A program made the translations under genes and the position numbers. Positions 14,868 through 16,659 of a stretch of DNA of 16,659 nucleotides are shown one piece after another. Location of the stretch: positions 1 through 16,659 of the forward strand of contig CAYHWW010000063.1 of NCBI GenBank assembly GCA_964360145.1, in the 5' to 3' direction. Below the pieces are notes generated by a model, which did not search any database, was not told where the DNA came from, and was given only the letters and a program-made list of their open reading frames with translations. How positions within the stretch are numbered: position 1 is the first letter of the stretch; each line of letters opens with the position of its first letter. This stretch comes from CAYHWW01 sp964360145. GTDB taxonomy: Bacteria > Bdellovibrionota > UBA1018 > CAYHWW01.

Positions 14868-15672
14868 AGTCCCGCCAGCTCTCGGTGCGAATATAAGGCT
14901 CGCCCCGCTCGATGACGAGAAAGCGGTGATCCCGACGAGGGAACCCGTTATTCACGTACTGACCCTTGTGCTCACCACACTGGAACTTGATGTCATCGAG
15001 ATAATGGGAGTGGCCCATGACCACAAAGTCGCAACCACGGCTGATCTGCTCGCAAGCGTAGTTGCGGAACAGAGTGACAGTGGCATCATCGGCCTGGTCG
15101 TTATATGCGCGACTAGCACCTGAAAGCTTCACGCCTACGGCGCTGACGAAATCACCCGGAGTGGCCGCTATGATGAGCTTTGTGAGGGGGTTATGTAACG
15201 CCATGCGCCACGCCTTGTAACCATAGTCCTTGGCATTGATGCCATCGCCATGACTGAAGAGCACACGGCGACCATCCCAGCGCACCACAAACTCCCCTTG
15301 CATGACCCTGACCCCCTCCGCGCCCACGAAGGAATGCTTGAGATCGAAGTCGTGGTTCCCCTCAAGATAAACGATGTTCACGCCGCGGCGTCCGGCGTCC
15401 CTCAGTGCATTGAAAAGATCGACGTACTTCTCAGTGAATACCTGCTTCGTGCCCACAAAGAAGTCAAAAAGGTCACCCACAATGAAGAAGGCATCGCCAG
15501 GTTCCAATGTTTCTCGCACAAAACGGGTAAGTCCCCGGCATAACGGGTCCCCGGGCCCCCAGATATGGAGATCACTCACCATCACAAGGCGGCGAGCGTC
15601 ATCGGCGCGGATCTCTGGCCTGCGCAAAAGCTGCATAAGTCTTGAGGTAGCATCGGGCCCGGGAAAGCTCAA
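14842..15672 (-). CDS. LpxH-type UDP-2,3-diacylglucosamine diphosphatase / metallophosphoesterase
   Basis: This is a calcineurin-like phosphoesterase with the full metal-binding set: SDLH (33-36), GDLFDFF (66-72), GNHD (105-108), SHGD (140-143) and GHSH (220-223). The spacing and the GDLFDFF segment fit LpxH, which cleaves UDP-2,3-diacylglucosamine to lipid X in lipid A synthesis at the inner membrane face. LpxH is commonly about 240 residues; this is 276 from the TTG at 15672, which shares TTGA with the stop of the flaG-like gene. An ATG at 15636 (residue 13) gives 264 residues and is a real alternative, as neither has a strong ribosome binding site. It could also be an LpxH paralogue acting on another substrate, so no symbol is given. 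Confidence 0.8.
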   Translation of the reverse strand: MSFPGPDATSRLMQLLRRPEIRADDARRLVMVSDLHIWGPGDPLCRGLTRFVRETLEPGDAFFIVGDLFDFFVGTKQVFTEKYVDLFNALRDAGRRGVNIVYLEGNHDFDLKHSFVGAEGVRVMQGEFVVRWDGRRVLFSHGDGINAKDYGYKAWRMALHNPLTKLIIAATPGDFVSAVGVKLSGASRAYNDQADDATVTLFRNYACEQISRGCDFVVMGHSHYLDDIKFQCGEHKGQYVNNGFPRRDHRFLVIERGEPYIRTESWRDFILPIGPG

Positions 15673-16040
15673 TACTTCTGGTCCAGAACACGCCCAACCA
15701 TATGACGAGCGTCTTGAGTATGGCTTTGGAGCTCGAGGAACTCCTCACCTGGCATTTCGCGGATGATGGTGCCATCAGGGTTGCTCACCCGAACCCGAAC
15801 CTGGCCCTCCACCAGGATCGCTTCCAGGCGTATGTCCTGATGCTGGGAGACGAGCTTCACTGTTTCGACGGCCACGGCGCGCTGCACCTCCTCCAGGGTG
15901 GCCTGGCGCTTACGCTGGTCCCCCTCGCCCTGCTGCTGGTGCTGTTGGCCATCACGTGCGGATTGATCCTCCAGCTTGCGCTTCATGGCGCTAGCTGTGG
16001 GGACGTAATCCGCTGTGACCTTGCCGATCCTGAAGCCCAA
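15669..16040 (-). CDS. FlaG-like flagellar protein
   Basis: This is a 123-residue product. Residues 20-60 are charged and Gln-rich (about 29-46 look disordered), and the C-terminal half carries the FlaG-type pattern VRVSNPDGTIIREMPGEEFL (83-102), like the 'D..TgevIRqIPpee' core of the family. FlaG proteins are linked to filament length control, with unclear mechanism. The start is probably TTG at 16040. GAGGAAGAAGGG lies just upstream, and a sigma-28-like promoter sits at the right distance. The first ATG (residue 19) has no such support. It overlaps the phosphoesterase start by 4 bases. Identification is from a short motif, so moderate. Confidence 0.65.
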   Translation of the reverse strand: MGFRIGKVTADYVPTASAMKRKLEDQSARDGQQHQQQGEGDQRKRQATLEEVQRAVAVETVKLVSQHQDIRLEAILVEGQVRVRVSNPDGTIIREMPGEEFLELQSHTQDARHMVGRVLDQKY

Positions 16041-16063
16041 ATGGCCCTTCTTCCTCAGCGGAT

Positions 16064-16090
16064 AGATCGGCAGCTCAGCAAGAATCTAGA
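16064..16090 (-). promoter_or_regulatory. Candidate sigma-28 (FliA) promoter for the flaG-like gene
   Basis: On the minus strand TCTAGATT (16090-16083), an 11-base spacer and GCCGATCT (16071-16064) align with the flagellar consensus TAAAGTTT-N11-GCCGATAA at 5 of 8 and 6 of 8 positions. The spacing is exact. The start would be near 16057, leaving a short leader that contains the GAGGAAG-type ribosome binding site of the TTG start. Confidence 0.5.
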
Positions 16091-16101
16091 AGAGGAAAAT
16101 A

Positions 16102-16132
16102 AGTCGGGCCGGCAAAATATGCCGACCCGACT
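16102..16132 (-). terminator. Intrinsic terminator of the small lipoprotein gene
   Basis: Arms 16102-16114 and 16120-16132 pair over 13 positions with one C-A mismatch and a 5-base loop. On the minus strand the stem is followed by the T-rich TTATTTTCC, as in a rho-independent terminator. It separates the lipoprotein transcript from the flaG-like gene, whose candidate promoter begins about 12 bases further on. Confidence 0.8.
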
Positions 16133-16166
16133 CCACAACCCCATTCACTGATTTTATGACCCTCGA

Positions 16167-16213
16167 GCCCGGTGGCACACGACTACCACCGGGCCCGGGG
16201 CCTTTGCCGGGCC
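16167..16213 (-). other. Two overlapping GC-rich hairpins downstream of the lipoprotein gene
   Basis: GCCCGGTGG (16167-16175) pairs with CCACCGGGC (16186-16194) over 9 bp with a 10-base loop. GGCCCGG (16192-16198) pairs with CCGGGCC (16207-16213) over 7 bp with an 8-base loop. They share bases 16192-16194, so full forms compete. There is no T-run next to either. They probably protect the mRNA end or assist termination ahead of the stronger hairpin at 16102-16132. Confidence 0.55.
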
Positions 16214-16218
16214 GATAT

Positions 16219-16551
16219 TCAATCGGACGGCGACACTTCCGATGGCTGAGCCTCAGCTTGTGCTGGCTGTACTGCGGCAGAGGCCGGCGTGCGGGCTGCA
16301 GGTGGGACTGGACGCCCCGAACGCAGGGCAGCGGAGAATCGCTTCTCCTCCATCTCAGCATGGTGGGAAGAAGAGCAAATTTTCTCGACTTCCGTGGCGG
16401 CAACATTCTTATCAAGAAGTTGCAATGAACATTGATAGACCAAGTTGCGATCCAGGCGATCCTTCACAGGAGAACTGGAACAGCCAGAAGACACCGATGC
16501 CAATGCGACAACCATCGCTGAGAGCATAAAGAATTTCATATTGAAACTCAT
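16219..16551 (-). CDS. Small lipoprotein of unknown function
   Basis: This 110-residue product has a clear lipoprotein signal: lysine at position 6, hydrophobic FFMLSAMVVALASVSSG and Cys24 as lipidation site. The mature part has a short charged region with two cysteines (YQC at about 41 and KIC at about 59) that could form a disulfide. It ends in a low-complexity Ala/Pro/Glu/Ser tail from about residue 80. The ATG at 16551 has GAGGAG 5 bases upstream, which favours it over the ATG at 16539. No family is recognised. It is monocistronic: its own leader lies upstream and a terminator follows it. Confidence 0.8.
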   Translation of the reverse strand: MSFNMKFFMLSAMVVALASVSSGCSSSPVKDRLDRNLVYQCSLQLLDKNVAATEVEKICSSSHHAEMEEKRFSAALRSGRPVPPAARTPASAAVQPAQAEAQPSEVSPSD

Positions 16552-16572
16552 ACTGGCTCCTCAAATTGAGAG

Positions 16573-16632
16573 GGGCTGGCGCGTGCGCCCATGCGCCGTG
16601 GTCATCCCACAGCTGCCGGGGTGCGCCAGCCC
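16573..16632 (-). other. Structured leader upstream of the small lipoprotein gene
   Basis: GGGCTGGCGC (16573-16582) and GCGCCAGCCC (16623-16632) are perfect 10-bp inverted repeats 40 bases apart. Inside, on the minus strand, GCTGTGG and CCACGGC can form a 7-bp hairpin (one G-U pair) around GATGA. The element ends about 10 bases before the GAGGAG ribosome binding site. It could be a 5' leader structure or the terminator of a gene beyond the window; no T-run follows on either strand. Confidence 0.5.
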
Positions 16633-16659
16633 ACTACTGATTTAGATCAAACGCAAGGC

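Noticed and set aside
15702..16151. 149-codon plus-strand frame opposite the flaG-like gene
   Set aside because: It has leucine-rich stretches that look like a membrane protein, but it crosses the terminator and promoter of the minus-strand genes. The minus frame has a family motif, a ribosome binding site and a promoter.

Overview
The window is a 16.7 kb piece of a Gram-negative bacterial chromosome with about 55-60% G+C (by eye). It is densely packed with genes and has no gene-free stretch longer than about 180 bases. Two lipoprotein-type signal peptides, an LpxH-type phosphoesterase of lipid A synthesis, an LpoA-like penicillin-binding-protein activator and a polar-type flagellar block (fliD, fliS, a FliT/FlgN-like gene, a flaG-like gene) point to a flagellated diderm. 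The gene mix suggests the Bdellovibrionota/Oligoflexia or another former deltaproteobacterial lineage. That placement is an impression from gene content, not a tested result. No phage, IS element, CRISPR array, tRNA or rRNA is visible.

Left part, plus strand: the 3' two thirds of dnaK (cut by the window edge), dnaJ, and an outer-membrane lipoprotein with TPR-like and type-1 periplasmic-binding domains. These are followed by fliD (filament cap), fliS (flagellin chaperone; a 10-N assembly gap lies inside it) and a small helical gene in the position of fliT. After a 91-base gap with a candidate promoter comes a tightly coupled set: a TPR protein (GTG start), a 46-residue small protein, a GT9/heptosyltransferase-like glycosyltransferase with a long extra C-terminal region, a 199-residue protein with a possible beta-grasp head, and a 79-residue membrane-anchored protein (TTG start). 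Three consecutive junctions in this set overlap and the fourth is a 3-base gap. Next to flagellin export and capping genes, this set is the best candidate here for an undescribed system. A flagellin or filament glycosylation/assembly module is the working guess, not a demonstrated function.

Middle: a perfect 23-bp inverted repeat with nested palindromes sits between this set and the convergent rarA gene (AAA+ ATPase, minus strand). rarA is divergent from nadK, which is followed closely by recN on the plus strand, so DNA maintenance and NAD(P) supply genes cluster here.

Right part, minus strand: a small lipoprotein with a structured leader and a strong intrinsic terminator. Downstream of it, a flaG-like gene preceded by a sigma-28-like promoter overlaps the start of an LpxH-type metallophosphoesterase. 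That gene's 3' end overlaps the 3' end of recN by 26 bases.
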